Source of the DNA: Basidiobolus meristosporus CBS 931.73
Taxonomy: Eukaryota > Basidiobolomycota > Basidiobolomycetes > Basidiobolales > Basidiobolaceae
Direction: 5' to 3'
Assembly: GCA_002104905.1 (NCBI GenBank)
Contig: MCFE01000312.1
Span: 1-64,000 of the forward strand
DNA: 64,000 nucleotides
Made by a program: the position numbers and the translations under genes. Below are positions 44,613-56,690 of this stretch, in pieces. Position 1 is the first letter of the stretch, and every line of letters starts with the position of its first letter. The notes below the pieces were generated by a model that saw nothing but the letters and a program-made list of their open reading frames with translations, was not told where the DNA came from and did not search any database.

Positions 44613-46269
44613 AATCTTGATTGGGCCTCTATTTACTCTGCCGAACATGTATTATACAATATATATATACCAGCAACATGTAAATGATAACTGTAGACGT
44701 AATAAACCCGAGTCTTTCGATGAACGTTTAGAGCTATGTTACTGCCCGTACATGGAATAGAGTCAGCCACTACATCTCGTGTAAGGGGCACACTACGATT
44801 TTTACGGCCGTCAACCTAGGTATAGCCAGTTTCTTTGTAGATATTCATCGAGACCAGTCATTCCAATCCTCAGTTACAAAGGGAACGGAGGTCGCGTAGC
44901 AGTAATTGCAAGTTCTCCTAGCTACATCCTCTATTTTTGGCCAGGGTGATGCGACCCGCTTGACGGCTGAATAGGTGGAAATCCCACTTTAGATGTACGG
45001 GGTGTTTGATTTAGTTGACAAAAGCATTTTCTTGATCTTACTTTTTGGCCAATATCCAAAGCAAATCATATTCAGAAGGCCGTATATTTACCCAATACAT
45101 AGGCGTAGCAAAACATCACGACTGGCGGTACGTTATTTGAACGTGATTGCTTGGTTGATGAGCTTCACCGTTATCAAGGCTATAGTAATTTAAGGAGAAT
45201 ATGGATCGTGGGTTTCTTTGATTAGAGTTTCATAATAATAACCAAACCGCGATGTTTACTCCTTCTATAAATGGGGTGTGTTTTGGTAGGACACCATTTT
45301 CACGCTGATGGTAGGTTCAATTCCCATATTCCATGCACGATCAGGATTTCCATACCTATTTGATGTGAACCAGCGGCGGTGGGCAAAAGATTTATATCTT
45401 TATGATTTCGAATCTTGATGAGAGATGTGGTATCACACCGAAATATATGTAGCCAGTGTCTTGTTGAGAGCCCTCAATCTAATATCCGCAAGTTAGCGAC
45501 CAATGGCGACAACCAGTCTCATAGTAAATATGAAGACCAGTTAGAGTAAACAACAAAATCCATAAATATATGATGCACTTTCGACAGAACCAGACTCCTC
45601 TACCAGACCTCAGCTTTGAAAACGATCTTTCAACCGATACTACTGCGATTTTATAGAATCATTTCAATCCGACTAGTTCATTATCAATTATCCCGGTTTC
45701 TTTCCCTCAGAGAATTATATTTGGAATTCGCGTAAAAGTACCCTGGTTGCTATAGACGTAATGGGCCTAAATCCACTCGAGCCCCACAGGATGTAGATTG
45801 CGCAACTTCAGCAGATAAAGGAAAGATGGTATACAGCATACCTTACTAGGGCTATAACCTCACTGAGTGCTCGGCGATACCAAAGTAGAAAAGAAGCAGG
45901 GTCATCCTGCAGTATGTACACTGTACTTTGCAGCGTACCCAGCCCATTAACCTCGACTTGGCTACTTCATCCTTAAGTCTTTAGGCTCATTGCTTCTTGA
46001 AGCCTAGCAATGTTCAACAGTTTATTTGTGTTCCGCTGATCTTACCAAAGAAGGTAAGTATCCTCGGGACATAAGCCCTATTTATCATCAAATCGAAAGT
46101 CGGGGTCTGAGTAGAGCCAATCAATGGATGTGCGGGAATCCTAAATCTCGGTCACACCTTTAGTAAATCGACAATAAAGCCAGCCAATTCGGACATGGAG
46201 TAATCAAGTGTTATTGAAAATCAGCGTGTATACGGGGACCAGGCATTCAAGAGAGGTGCGCACTGCCAT
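44613..46269. other. 1.65 kb intergenic, nothing supported
   Basis: Short frames only; normal CG density. Confidence 0.4.
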
Positions 46270-47209
46270 ATGGACAGTTCATTACTACGTTCAGCTATAA
46301 ATACGCTGGACTTGGCGTGTCCCACATTCAACAACCTCAAGAACTCAGCGCTTTTCCTCCTTACCCTAGTAACATTGACTGTCGCTCAGATGGAGATGGT
46401 CCAACCCCCGCCACGCCATTCGCGGCATAATCCGAACTGGTCAGGAGCCCCCCGATTACGATATGGTAAACCCATTAGGAACCTACCCTTGCAAAGGATA
46501 TGGGCAAGGTGGAATAGTTCAGACTGTAAAAGCAGGTGCTTCCGTTCAGGTGAAAATTGGAGGCATTGCCAAGCATAGCGGAGGCCATTGTCAATTCGCG
46601 ATCTCGTATGACCAAGGCAAGACATTTGCCGTGCTGGACACCATTTATGGTGACTGTCTGATTGCTAGCACTCAATATTCCGTGAATATTCCCAGCACTG
46701 CCGGTTCGAGTAAAAACGCCGTATTTGCCTGGACATGGATCAACAAGATCGGTAACCGTGAGTACTACATGAATTGTGCTGATTTGGAGATCCAAGGGCT
46801 TGCCGATGACTACATTGCTGGCCCAAAACTCTTGGTAGTAAATCTCCCTGGATACCCAACAATCCCTGAGTTTCCCCACGATGGCCCAAATGGTAGTAAG
46901 GATTTGCTTGCGGCTCGTCCGACCGTCACCATCCGACCCGCGATGAGCGACACGCCTCCTACAACCTCCACAGCCGCTAGTATGTCACCAACCAGGGTCA
47001 CCAGTTCGATTACAGACACAGCTACATCGAAGCCGTCCTCCTCTCCTGCCCCCGAAAACTGTAAAAACATCCCTGCATGGAGTGCTATGACTGCCTATAA
47101 TGCCTCGCAGAGAGTAAGCTACAAGGGTCGCGTATGGCAAGCTAGATGGTGGAGTCAAAATGAGACGCCAGATGCTAATGCTGTTTGGGTCAATTTGGGA
47201 ACATGCTAA
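46270..47209 (+). pseudogene. Secreted LPMO-like protein with CBM5/12, frameshifted
   Basis: Two overlapping frames make one protein. The first carries a signal sequence (SALFLLTLVTLTVAQ) and MEMVQPPPRHSRHNPNW. The second carries DYDMVNPLGTYPCKGYG, KHSGGHCQFAISYDQGKT, REYYMNCADLEIQG and GPKLLVVNLPGYPTIPEF, then a Ser/Thr/Pro linker and a C-terminal CBM5/12-type chitin-binding module (VSYKGRVWQARWWSQNE ... W...GTC). This is a fungal LPMO-like secreted family acting on or binding chitin. The frames meet at a run of six C (46448-46453); five would restore one frame. The residue expected to be the N-terminal copper His is Gln. The TATA box (46296-46303) lies downstream of the first ATG, and no ATG follows it before the mature region. 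Either a real pseudogene or a sequencing error in the C run. Confidence 0.75.
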
Positions 47210-47892
47210 GCATCAATAAAGTGGCTCAACAGCGGTATTCAGTGGTTGCAGTCACGATATTTTACCTTCTATCCTGTGTGTCAAATCTCATCTTGGTACT
47301 GGTAGCAGTTTCCGCTATTAGAGACAGTAGTGGAATTGTAGTAATGGAACTGCCAGTATATTGGGTAAACATAGCATTACCATAGTATATTTACTGATAG
47401 TACTAAAAACTTGCAAGTAAATGGAAGTCACGGTATTGTGTGGATGATGCATCAGCAGAAGCGGGGTGATCGGATTATCCACCGATCTGAACTTGCTCTG
47501 GCTGACTAATTAAAGAGTTGGCCGTGATGTTAGTGATTAGGATGTACATGATTAGTAGTTGGCGATCATTTTGTGAATGCAGACGGGAAATTTCCCGCCC
47601 AGATTCCGCTGTCAATCTATATTACAGTTTTCTCAATGATAATGCACCGGCGGTTCGAGTCGGAATGTACTTACATGATGGTCAGCACCATACCATAGCC
47701 AGAGCAGAGGCCCATGCATCACTCTTTGTGACGCGAATAGGTTTCTATAAGCTCGAATGTGAGAGTTAGATTTGAAGCCTATCGACTTGTCAGTGAATAC
47801 TAATTTGGTAGGCGGGCATTCCGGTAACTCCACTTCTCAACTGGAATAAATACCACACATTCGGGCAAATATCTGTCAAAAATTATTCAACG
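47210..47892. other. Intergenic, nothing supported
   Basis: About 0.7 kb between two decayed genes. Confidence 0.4.
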
Positions 47893-48367
47893 ATGCTTCG
47901 AAACTCAGTTTTTAAGGAAGAGACGATCCTTGGACTAGGTGACATGGGTGCCGTTCTTGCAAAGGTCTTACTCAAGAATGGTCGCCAGGTTACTGTGTGG
48001 AATCGTTCCACCTCAAAAGCCGAATCATTAATCCAGAAGGGAGCTGTGTTGGCAACAAGTGTTGCTGCCGCTGTCAGCTCAAGTCTTATTAGTGTAATTT
48101 GTGTGGCCAATTATTCTGTTACTCGTAGTATACTTAATGCTACGGAGGTGATACCAATATTGGCTGGTCGCATCTTGGTGGAGTTAAGTATTGGTACCCC
48201 ACATCATGCACGTGACGGGGAATCCTGGGCACACAAGCATGGGGCCTTTGTTAGACAGCACTATCCTTGCAACCCCTACCCAGGTTGGCAGACAAGAGAC
48301 TCCAATCTTATGTGGATGTGAATTTAATGGAAGAAGTTACAAAGCTGGCAAATTGTTTGAAGCTTAG
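47893..48367 (+). pseudogene. 6PGDH/3-hydroxyisobutyrate-dehydrogenase-like NAD-binding domain, truncated
   Basis: The open frame of 142 codons encodes a Rossmann domain: GLGDMG (14-19) followed by AVLAKVLLKNGRQVTVWNRS and TSKAESLIQKGAVLATSV, as in the beta-hydroxyacid dehydrogenase/imine-reductase-like family. After WAHKHGAFV (about 48255) the frame must shift by one base to continue with the conserved DSTILATPTQVG, and it then stops at about 48367. The C-terminal dimerisation domain (normally ~150 residues more) is absent; CpG-poor repeat DNA follows. Frameshift plus truncation mark it as a pseudogene. Confidence 0.7.
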
Positions 48368-48915
48368 AGACTTGCACAAGCAAAAATACCAGCCCAGAGC
48401 AATATCTCTAATTGGAATTGGATATTGAGTTAGGGGCTGGGTCATAAAAGTAACACAATATGAGTGTAGTGAACATGCTAGTTCCATGATGCATCCTCAT
48501 GATACTAGACTAGAATTGGAATGTTGATAAGGCTGGTGAGCTTATTGTCCAGTAAACACTACAATAGCAATACAATTGCTGTCTTGATTAGTTCCAGCCT
48601 ATTTCTCTTAGCTGATAAACTATCTCTGAATCAATAATAGGTACAGGGATATAAGCCTTTGATGCACATGACAGCAGAACCTGTTGGAAACATTGAGTAT
48701 GCATTGTCAAAACTGCATTAAATACTTGAAAAGCCTTGATAGTCACCTACTAGTCATACTTGGCAGTTGATGGGGTGTTTAAAGGGTAATGGTACTTCAA
48801 GAAGTCATATCATTTCTATCATTACATGGGTAGATATATATCAGATGGTGAGCAAAGCACAATACTGGCTAATTGCAGTTGAAACATGAAACCACAAGGA
48901 CCTTATAATTGCTTT
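48368..48915. repeat. CpG-poor DNA, start of the repeat block
   Basis: No gene. Composition changes abruptly here, with CG dinucleotides becoming rare, as across the block to 64 kb. Confidence 0.45.
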
Positions 48916-49160
48916 ATATTCTCTAATAGCACCTAAATATTCATCCAACTTGGTTCCTTAGATCATCACATACAAGTTCTGGAGAATTCTGACCAAATTC
49001 CTTGTTACAATCTACTTATAATATTTTTGCCAAAGTATCAGGTACTCAGAGCTTGAAGTTTTGAAAGGTTTCTGAAGTAGTCCCAAACTTAGCATATATG
49101 TTCTTGGGATCTTCCTATATACTTATTATTTGTTTGTTTTGCCAAGTCAATGGTTACAAG
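48916..49160 (+). repeat. Truncated B-type LTR fragment
   Basis: From AGCACCTAAATATTCATCC through AAATTCCTTGTTAC, GGTACTCAGAGCTTGAAG and TTGGGATCTTCC; the 3' third is missing. Confidence 0.7.
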
Positions 49161-49764
49161 CCCCAAGCTATCACTTGTTGGAATGCCTATAACTGCTGTT
49201 ACCGGTACTTTTCTCATTGCTGGAATGTTGAATGGATCTAACAATCAAGTCTGTAAGGTGAAGATAAAGATGCTTATACATGAAGGTGATCTTTGGGATA
49301 TTGTTACTGAAGAAGAAAACCCCCCTTAAGGTTTAGGAGAAGAAGCCTTAAAGTACCACAAGAACAAGTAAAGTGCCTTAACTGCATTTGCTCAATGTCA
49401 AAAACAAATTGCCCATTCAATATTAAAGAGCAAAAACATCAAAGAACACCTGGGAGCCATTGTAAGAAGCCACATAGTCATGCTCAGACATCTAGACAAT
49501 ATATCTTTAACAGAAACTCTATAATGCACAGTTGTTCTAAGGAGAAGAGATGAAGCTTCTGATTAACAGTATCACCCAGTGAGTTGATGAGATAAAATCA
49601 GTGGGTGTACAAACCACTGACAAAGATGTAATAGTTACCTTCCTGAATAGACTGACAAACAGGTTATGGGGTTGTGTAGCAGCCACAGAGTACAGAACTG
49701 AGTATATGACCCCAAATTGGATATATGAAAGGCTCCCAGATAAAGTACTAAGAAAATGAAGTTT

Positions 49765-50065
49765 CAATACCTTATGAAAAGTAATTGTGATTATGCCATT
49801 GAAAGGTCATCACAAAATCAAAATCCTGTGACTAAGAGGTGTGGATGCTGTAGGGACACCATGTAAAGACTATTTAAAAAAATTGCACCTCATGATTTAC
49901 AATGGACTTGGTCAAAATTTCCATCACAACAATACATAAGTGACATTTGTCTTGCTCCCAATTCTCTCACTTTCTGCTCCCAGGGACTCAATCACCTCCT
50001 ATATTTGTGTACATTGCTTGGCTATGCCTCTTTCTCATACTCCTTTCTTCCTGACTCAACCAATT
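49765..50065 (+). repeat. Copy of a ~300-bp non-coding repeat (also 59634 and, inverted, 54440)
   Basis: Shares AAGGTCATCACAAA, TGACTAAGAGGT, GGTCA...TCACAACAATA, CTCACTTTCTG and CTTCTGACTCAACC-type blocks in the same order with the copy at 59634-59950. Confidence 0.75.
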
Positions 50066-50434
50066 TCCCAACTGGCTAGGTGATTATTAATTGTGGTGTT
50101 ACAGAAGGTTCTGGATATCAATAGAAATCTTAATGACATCCAATTTAGCTAAGAGTACTTTAAGTAATTGCTGGAAGGTACCAAGCAGCTTTGCACATCC
50201 AACCAGTCAGGGATCAGTGTTGGGAAACCTGTGTAGCATAGGGATACCATACATTTGATGACAATGGTAGTTATGGTGACACTGTTTGTTCATATATCAC
50301 AGGTACTGACATAGATACATGCCTAATTTAGAAGCACTACATATGATAATCTTACATAAAGTGAGGAATAGCTGATGAAATAAAATAAGCAGGTGTCAAA
50401 GTTAGCCAGCTTATGCAATAGAACCCTATGAAAA

Positions 50435-51720
50435 ATAATTTGGTCCCACAGGTGGATCCAATCCAGATCAGCTGTCAAGATCCCATCAGGAAACCACAAT
50501 AATATCAGCAGATTGGAATTAATGACTATCTACACAATCTTATGATGGGATCACAATGGCATTTAGCTAATTTTACAGTCAAAAAATGTTAAAAAAGCAT
50601 AATAGTGTTTGTATAGTATTATGCCAAGGGTGGCATGGCTTTGTTGCAGTCTTGATGGGCTCTACAACTATTTGAGTGGATCTAACTGGCCAGTACATTC
50701 AATTGCCTTATAGGGCAAAGACTTAACAGTGTTTTGACAGCTTCATTACAAGCCTCTCATGGAATTATCATGGCAGTATGGTGGCCTACAGCTAGTTCTG
50801 TATAGCACTGCCATACCAATTTACCAAGTGGTATTTCCTTTTTCTACCTCCCCTTGTGCAATTCATATATTCCACTGCAGAATCACCCCTCTTTATTCAC
50901 TTACCCACTACTACCTTGGGTATTCCACCTATAGCTCAAATTAAAAAATATTCTGGCCTTCTGCTTACTAACCTCTACAAACATGCACACCTGCCAAAAT
51001 TAACATACTTCTATCACCTCAACTTTATGGCTTTTTAGTGTAACACTTGCAAAGTTGCCATATACTATATAGTACTGGTAACATATACATCTTGCAAACA
51101 TATGGTTGGTTGCCACCACTTCTGCCATGAATACCTCCTGAATATCCCCAAAGAACTTTTTGTTATTTAGCCAATATATTCCTTCTCCCTGCTGGATTCT
51201 AGTCCCACTTATATGTGAGCTCTGGCTCTTATTTGTATGAATTCCATATTGGATGGTGTAGAAGTTGGGTTGTGTCCAAGAGAAATATGGCATACCTTGG
51301 TAGAGCTTTACTAATCAACATTAGTTGCTTATTGCACCCTACCCAACTTTGCATTATTTAACAGATTACCCATGCATTGGAGCTGCTTAGCTTTGTAATG
51401 CCATAGGCATAGGCGTCTCCATGTGCAAATCTGTCCTCAGTATTTTCCAACTCTTTCTGGCTGTCCTCCATGTGCCAACTCATCACACCCATGACAGACT
51501 TGAAGGTAATATTCTTGATGTGATTGGGATATGGTAGTACCTGCAACTTGACTCATCTTCTTATCTCAACACCCATCCACTCCATAGGAAGCTCCCAAAA
51601 GGTGAAGCAAAGTCCAACATTCTCAACACACCAAGCAAGATGGAGTAGCAAGTAGATGCAGTAGTGGCAGAGATCTACATATTGTGGTGGTGTATAAGTC
51701 TAAGGGAGGGATACATCATA
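50435..51720 (+). repeat. ~1.28-kb direct repeat with 56680-57960
   Basis: Starts at the end of the RNase H-like region of a gypsy element (AATTTGGTCCCACAGGTGG) and continues through several collinear blocks, such as CTACCTCCCCTTG, CACTACTACCTTGGGTATTCC and AACATATACATCTTGCAAAC. Stop codons interrupt both strands, but similar amino-acid strings survive in both copies on either strand, so the original coding strand is uncertain. Confidence 0.8.
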
Positions 51721-52260
51721 CACTTCTTGAGTGTTTGTGTGTGGGCTGTTCACTGGGTGCAATAACCTTTGGCAAAAGCTTGCTGGGAATACTTGGTTTT
51801 TATTGTCTCCAATCTAATGTGAAGGGGAATGAAGCTACAAGCTTGTCAAGGGAAAACTATTGAGCTACAATCCCCAACTTAGTTGGCATCTTAATAAAAG
51901 TATGCACTAGGTTCAGCATCCTTTGAGATGATAATGTACTAAAGCTTCCAAAGTCAAAACAACTGTAAACTCTACCAGCAGGGACTTGAAAAGAATGCAA
52001 TTGTAGTCAATAGTTACAATGACAGAAAAGTATCTTTACCTGCACAAGAACAAACTTGGGAAAGAATCAAATATAACAAAAGATACCTACTCAGGGTATT
52101 CCTCATACATAGTGCCTCCAAGGTCAGTTGGCTGACAGTACAGTTTCCTGGGAGTGTCCTGTGGTCTGGGGTTGGAAGTTCAGGTAGCAGCAGGTAACAG
52201 TGATCACACTAATCAGCAAGTTGGTATAATGATGGAAGGGATGATGATTTATTGGTGAGC
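51695..52260 (+). repeat. ~570-bp direct repeat with 61255-61830
   Basis: Collinear and strongly similar by eye, for example CAACTTAGTTGGC, CTAAAGCTTCCAAAGTCAAA, GTGCCTCCAAGGTCAGTTGG and GTGTCCTGTGGTCTGGGGTT. Confidence 0.85.
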
Positions 52261-52264
52261 GATT

Positions 52265-52710
52265 GCCCCCCTATATACTTTTCTCACTGGCAAAGTGATT
52301 AACAAGCATGGTGTTTCAGAAGGTTCAAGTGGTCAAATAGAAGTCTTAATGATATTAGAATGAGCCAAGAATGTTCTAAGTAGGTACTGGAAGGTTCTGG
52401 TGGTCAAATAGAAATCTTAATGGCATCAGAATGAGCTAAGAATGTTTTAAGTAGGTTCTGGAAGGTTCTGAGAGGGGCAGCACACCCAACCAATCAGGTA
52501 TCAGTATTAGAAACCTATATCACATAGGGTTACTAAATATGGTATAAGAGTGGTAGGGATGGTGATGTGGTTTGGCCATTATTACAGGTACCAGCATGGG
52601 TGCTTGCCTAATATAGAAGCACTTACATCAAGCAATCTTACATAAAGAGAGGGATAACCTATGCAATAAGGTAGGCAGGTGTGAAAGTCAGCTGGCTTAT
52701 GGGATATTGC
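52265..52710 (+). repeat. LTR-like unit with internal duplication
   Basis: CTATATACTTTTCTCACTGGC opening is shared with 63018 and, less well, 50055. Inside, a ~75-bp segment (GGTTC...GGTCAAATAGAAGTCTTAATG) is present twice in tandem. Confidence 0.5.
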
Positions 52711-52830
52711 TGATCAAGTAAGACAAATGGGATAATACCAATGTAAGGGTAGTAGAAAAATAGGGATGTAGAAAATATGAGAATGAGCATATCTGTCAGT
52801 GGGTTTTGCTGTGACCCCACTACTGCATTC
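52710..52830 (+). repeat. ~120-bp repeat, copy 1 of 3
   Basis: TGATCAAGTAAGACAAATGGG through ATCTGTCAGTGGG and TGTGACCCCACTAC; also at 54775 and 63070. Confidence 0.8.
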
Positions 52831-53119
52831 AGCTTTGCCAGATGGTGCCATACAGTGCCAATTTGGGGTCAAAATTGACATGCATATGACCCTAAAATAC
52901 TAAATTAATAACAAAATATACAGCACTCTCTGGCACTATGTTCAATGGCACAATGGAACAAGTCTAATGACTTCAGAAGGCCACTTGAATAAACACATAT
53001 CCTGTTCATCCATTCCTTGCACTTGTATTGTTGCATATGCATATGAGCATTGATTGGAGCCCATGAGAAGTACTTGGGTAGCAGATACTCTGTAATATCT
53101 GAGCCAATAATCAAGAGGA

Positions 53120-54396
53120 CATCAGAAGTCTGGCATGCTAAAACCTTAAGGCCAGCATACCATGAGACAAGCAGGAGTTCAAGGCCAAGCAGAACATGCT
53201 TGACTTGCTCCATGGGCATTATCCTGAATTCAAACAAGCAAACAGATTTCCAGCCAGCATTGGTATGCTGAGAAAGTATCTGAAGAATGGCAGGAACTAT
53301 TAAAGGTAGAAGAACAAGGGTGCAATTGCTAAAAACAAGCAGCTTTCTCAAGAGCCTGTTACAAGCAGGGCCAAAAGTTTCAAACAAATATCAAAGAGGC
53401 ATCAGGTAGCTGGAAGAGTGCCAATTAGGGAAATGCTGGCAGACACAGATGCACTAGCACAACATTTACCAAGGAGAGAGTGTAGATCTAATCAAGAAGT
53501 ACTCAGTCCAAGTAGCAGTGAAGGATCTGGCAGTGATAAAAATGAGTGGCTCCCTCAGGAGCCTGTCACAGAATGGGCTGAGAGCTCAAAACAAGCAGGA
53601 AAGAATTGTCAGGTTGCCTGCAGAGTGCCAGCAAGAGATAAGCTGGCCAAAATAGATGCATCAGAGCAACATTTAACAAGGAGAAAATATAGTTCAGTAC
53701 AAGAAGCACTCTGACAAAGTAGTAGTGAAATACCTGGCATTGATAAAGGAAAAGGTAAGCGGAAAAAGTCTACCAACTCCAGAGACAGAGAAGAATAAGA
53801 AAAAAACTGCAGTTCTTGCCAATTAACACTGTCAGCCTGGAACATACAGAATCCCATCATAGCCAAGAAGAATTACCAACAAGAAAACAGCTGTATTCAT
53901 AAGAGTCAGAAGCACAGCCAGTTGAGCTACACTCCAGTGAGGTAGATGAGTTAGCAGAGAGTGGCAAATTGTCTACCACAGCCTCCATATTCTTAATTGT
54001 TGACAGAGTGGAGATCCCACTGACAGACAAAGTAGCAACATCAAGAACTCAAAGGTTATCACAATGCTTTCAGTTGAATTCTGGAGTATTAATAAGCCCA
54101 CCAAGAGGTTGCAGCACTTCTTCAAGAGCAGTGCTCAAGAAAATGCACGTGAATATTGCAAGGTTGTGTTGCAAAGACTGGCAGATGAGAATCTAGCCTT
54201 TGCAGTGCCGGCTGAAGACCAGGACATATGGGAAGCAGTGAATGAACAGTGGCATAAAGTTGCAGGGTTCCTTCCTAAGTCATGGAAACAGAGCATCACA
54301 GCAGAAATACATATTAAGTGGTATATTTTAATGGAGTTACTTGCTGAGTGTGGGGTTGGGCTTAATGTTATTGTAGGGTATAGGGGCCTGTATTAG
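53120..54396 (+). pseudogene. Repeat-encoded protein of unknown family, plus-strand copy
   Basis: Degenerate counterpart of the minus-strand copy at 59964-61352, interrupted by stops and frameshifts. It contains two ~70-residue tandem units (each: QEPVT, a basic middle with RVP, then QE[VA]L, SSSEG and DK). The C-terminal part is better preserved: VEFWSINKPTKRLQHFFKSS, EYCKVVLQRLADE, EDQDIWEAVNEQWHKVAGFL. I recognise no known domain. The repetition and association with other repeats point to a transposon-encoded protein. Confidence 0.6.
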
Positions 54397-54439
54397 TCAA
54401 AACAATTGGCAATTGAGGTACAACTGAAGTTTCAATGGA

Positions 54440-54755
54440 AATAAATCAATTTGTAAGCATGAAAAGTACAAGAAATGGTTGAGTTGGGTAGTAAGGAGTG
54501 TGAAAAAGAGGCAATAGCCAATCAATGCACACAAATGTAGGAGGCAATAGAGTGTCTGGGATTAGAAAGTGACAAAATTGACAGAAAACCAATCAAAAGC
54601 CACATTTGTATTGTTGCAATGAAAAATTTTGACAAAGTTTTATATGATATCTGCGGTATAATTATTTTCTGATGGTCTTTGCATGGTGTCCTGATGGGAT
54701 CAATACCTCTTAGTCACAGGACTTAGGATTTGTGACAGTCTTTTGACAGAATCAT
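54440..54755 (-). repeat. Inverted copy of the 59634 repeat
   Basis: Reverse complement of the blocks at 59634-59950 (GGTTGAGTTGGGTAGTAAG ... TCTTAGTCACAGG ... TGTGACAG). It immediately follows the plus-strand protein copy, just as the 59634 repeat follows the minus-strand copy. Confidence 0.8.
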
Positions 54756-54774
54756 CACACTAATTTTACATAGG

Positions 54775-54895
54775 GGAACTGATCAGATACAACAAATGGG
54801 ATAAAACTAAAATAAGGGTAGTAAAAAATATGGGAATGAGTCCATCTGTTGGTAGGTACTACTATGACCCCACTACACTGCTACTATGCAATGTG
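54775..54895 (+). repeat. ~120-bp repeat, copy 2 of 3
   Basis: CTGATCAGATACAACAAATGG through CATCTGTTGGTAGG and ATGACCCCACTACA. Confidence 0.8.
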
Positions 54896-55009
54896 AGCTT
54901 CACAGAAAATGTTATCACTCTACAGTGCATGGTAAGGCATAATCAAGCAGCCAAACAAGTCAGCATATGCCTCAGAGAAGCTCAAAAACACCAAAACTGT
55001 TAATTCACA

Positions 55010-56690
55010 TGCTGATGACAAATATTTTAAATGTGGGAATAGGGCACATATGTCACCAATCTAACCTGAGATGAATTCTACACCATTGGTATGTATTACC
55101 CAAACTCTACATAATCACTCAGCCAATGATATGACAGGGTATGCAGATGCTTATGATGAACCTACAGCACAAAATAATCACATCCTCCTAGACTTTCCGG
55201 CTATGATTGCACCTGTTCAAGAAAAGAAGCAACCTAGCACACAGCTCAAGGATATAGATGTACCACTCACCCTCAATGGGCAAAAATACATAGCACTACT
55301 GGATACTGGATCATCCAACTCTATCATATTGCACAATGCGGTCAAAGAGCTCAACTTGGAAACAGAAATACAATCAGAAAAAATTATACTTGCAGCTAAG
55401 AACCTCTTAGTCCCAAGACTTGGTATTCCCAGCTCAATTGGTATATATTTGGCTCAATAACTATAATCCATCAAATCAAAGTTATTGACATTGCTAATGA
55501 GCCTGAGGTAGTCATTAACATAGACACCCTCACCAAAGTTGCCTGCCACATAGGTGGACCACAAGTTTGCTATCCTGAAATCAATTAAGCTTGGCTGCCC
55601 ATGAAGGATCAGATTCCAGAGATTTTCTCACCCCAACCAGAAGAAGCAGAGTCAACCCCAACTTTTCTACACTGCTTTCAATCAGTCATGTTGGATATTC
55701 AGCCAGTTATAGAAAGAAATTAAGCCATTCCAAGGATCACTTTATGCACTATTCCAGAATCAACTGTGAGCAATTTTTGATTTCAAGAATTCAGGATATT
55801 ATTTCCACACCATCTGGAGCAAATGCACTCTACAAGTTGTACTCAAAGGATGCATATCACCAATTCCAAGTCCATCCTGAGCATTAGCAATAGACTGTCT
55901 TTACTTATGATATTATTCAATTAATGTTTCAGGGTGCTCCCTTTGGCCTAAAGACACTTACCAGCAGCTTCTGCAGAGTTATAACTATAATATTCAGGAA
56001 TGCATATATGCCTTAGTACTTGTTGATGATGTAGTCATATTCTACACAAACCATAAGGATCTTGTAAGTCACATTGCTGTTGTAATCAATAAACTAATGG
56101 CTACTGCAATGATTCTCAAAGCTAAAAAGTGCAATTTTGCTTGCCTCAATCTCAATCTACTTGGATTTGTAGTTACACCAGCTGGCCACCAACAAGACTC
56201 TTTCAGACAGGTCAATATTCCTGAATGGCCAAATCCTACTAGTACTAAGCAACTGCATAATTATCCTGAAGTATTCAACTATATCAGGGACCACATATTG
56301 CTCTTGTTACCATTGAGTGCCACTTTGAATGCATTATGCCATGGCACTTACCTCCCCTGAGCCTGGAACAGGACTCATGATGAAGCCTTTGAGATGCTTT
56401 GTCCACTCATCTAACTAGAACCCACCTTATTCTGCACAAACTTTACTGAGCCATTTTTTGTTGCTATATATGTATCAAATGGTTAGTAGCAGCTGTCCTC
56501 AATCAGGATGAGGAGCAAAATAAGCCTCTCTGTACTTCATTCCAAGCCAGATCCCTACAGCCTACTGTGAGAAACTGCTCTGCTATCAAGAAGGAGCTAC
56601 TTGCCATAGTCTCTGTCTTGAAGATGTTTTGACAATATCAACAGGGTAACCATATTGTCTTGACATAGACCACAAACCCCATGAAAATAA
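55010..56690 (+). mobile_element. Degenerate Ty3/gypsy retrotransposon pol
   Basis: Recognisable modules in order: a broken CCHC zinc knuckle (FKCGNRAHM, 55020-55060, first and last Cys lost); aspartic protease in the frame 55071-55460 (ALLDTGSSNSI); reverse transcriptase from about 55790 (KDAYHQFQVHPE, then MFQGAPFGLK, then LVDDVVIFY at about 56010-56040, then KAKKCNF and LLGFVVTPAGHQQD); RNase H remnant from about 56440 (FFVAIYVSNG, then CSAIKKELLAIVSVLKMF). Multiple stops and frame changes break every module except the protease frame, so the copy is dead. The usual YxDD box reads LVDD. Integrase is not clearly identifiable downstream. Confidence 0.85.

Noticed and set aside
45305-45330. 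GGTTCAATTCC, another tRNA B-box-like string
   Set aside because: No T-stem pairing and no acceptor stem can be formed.
52905-53387. 160-codon minus-strand frame
   Set aside because: Antisense to the plus-strand repeat protein, whose frame matches the independent copy at 59964-61352.
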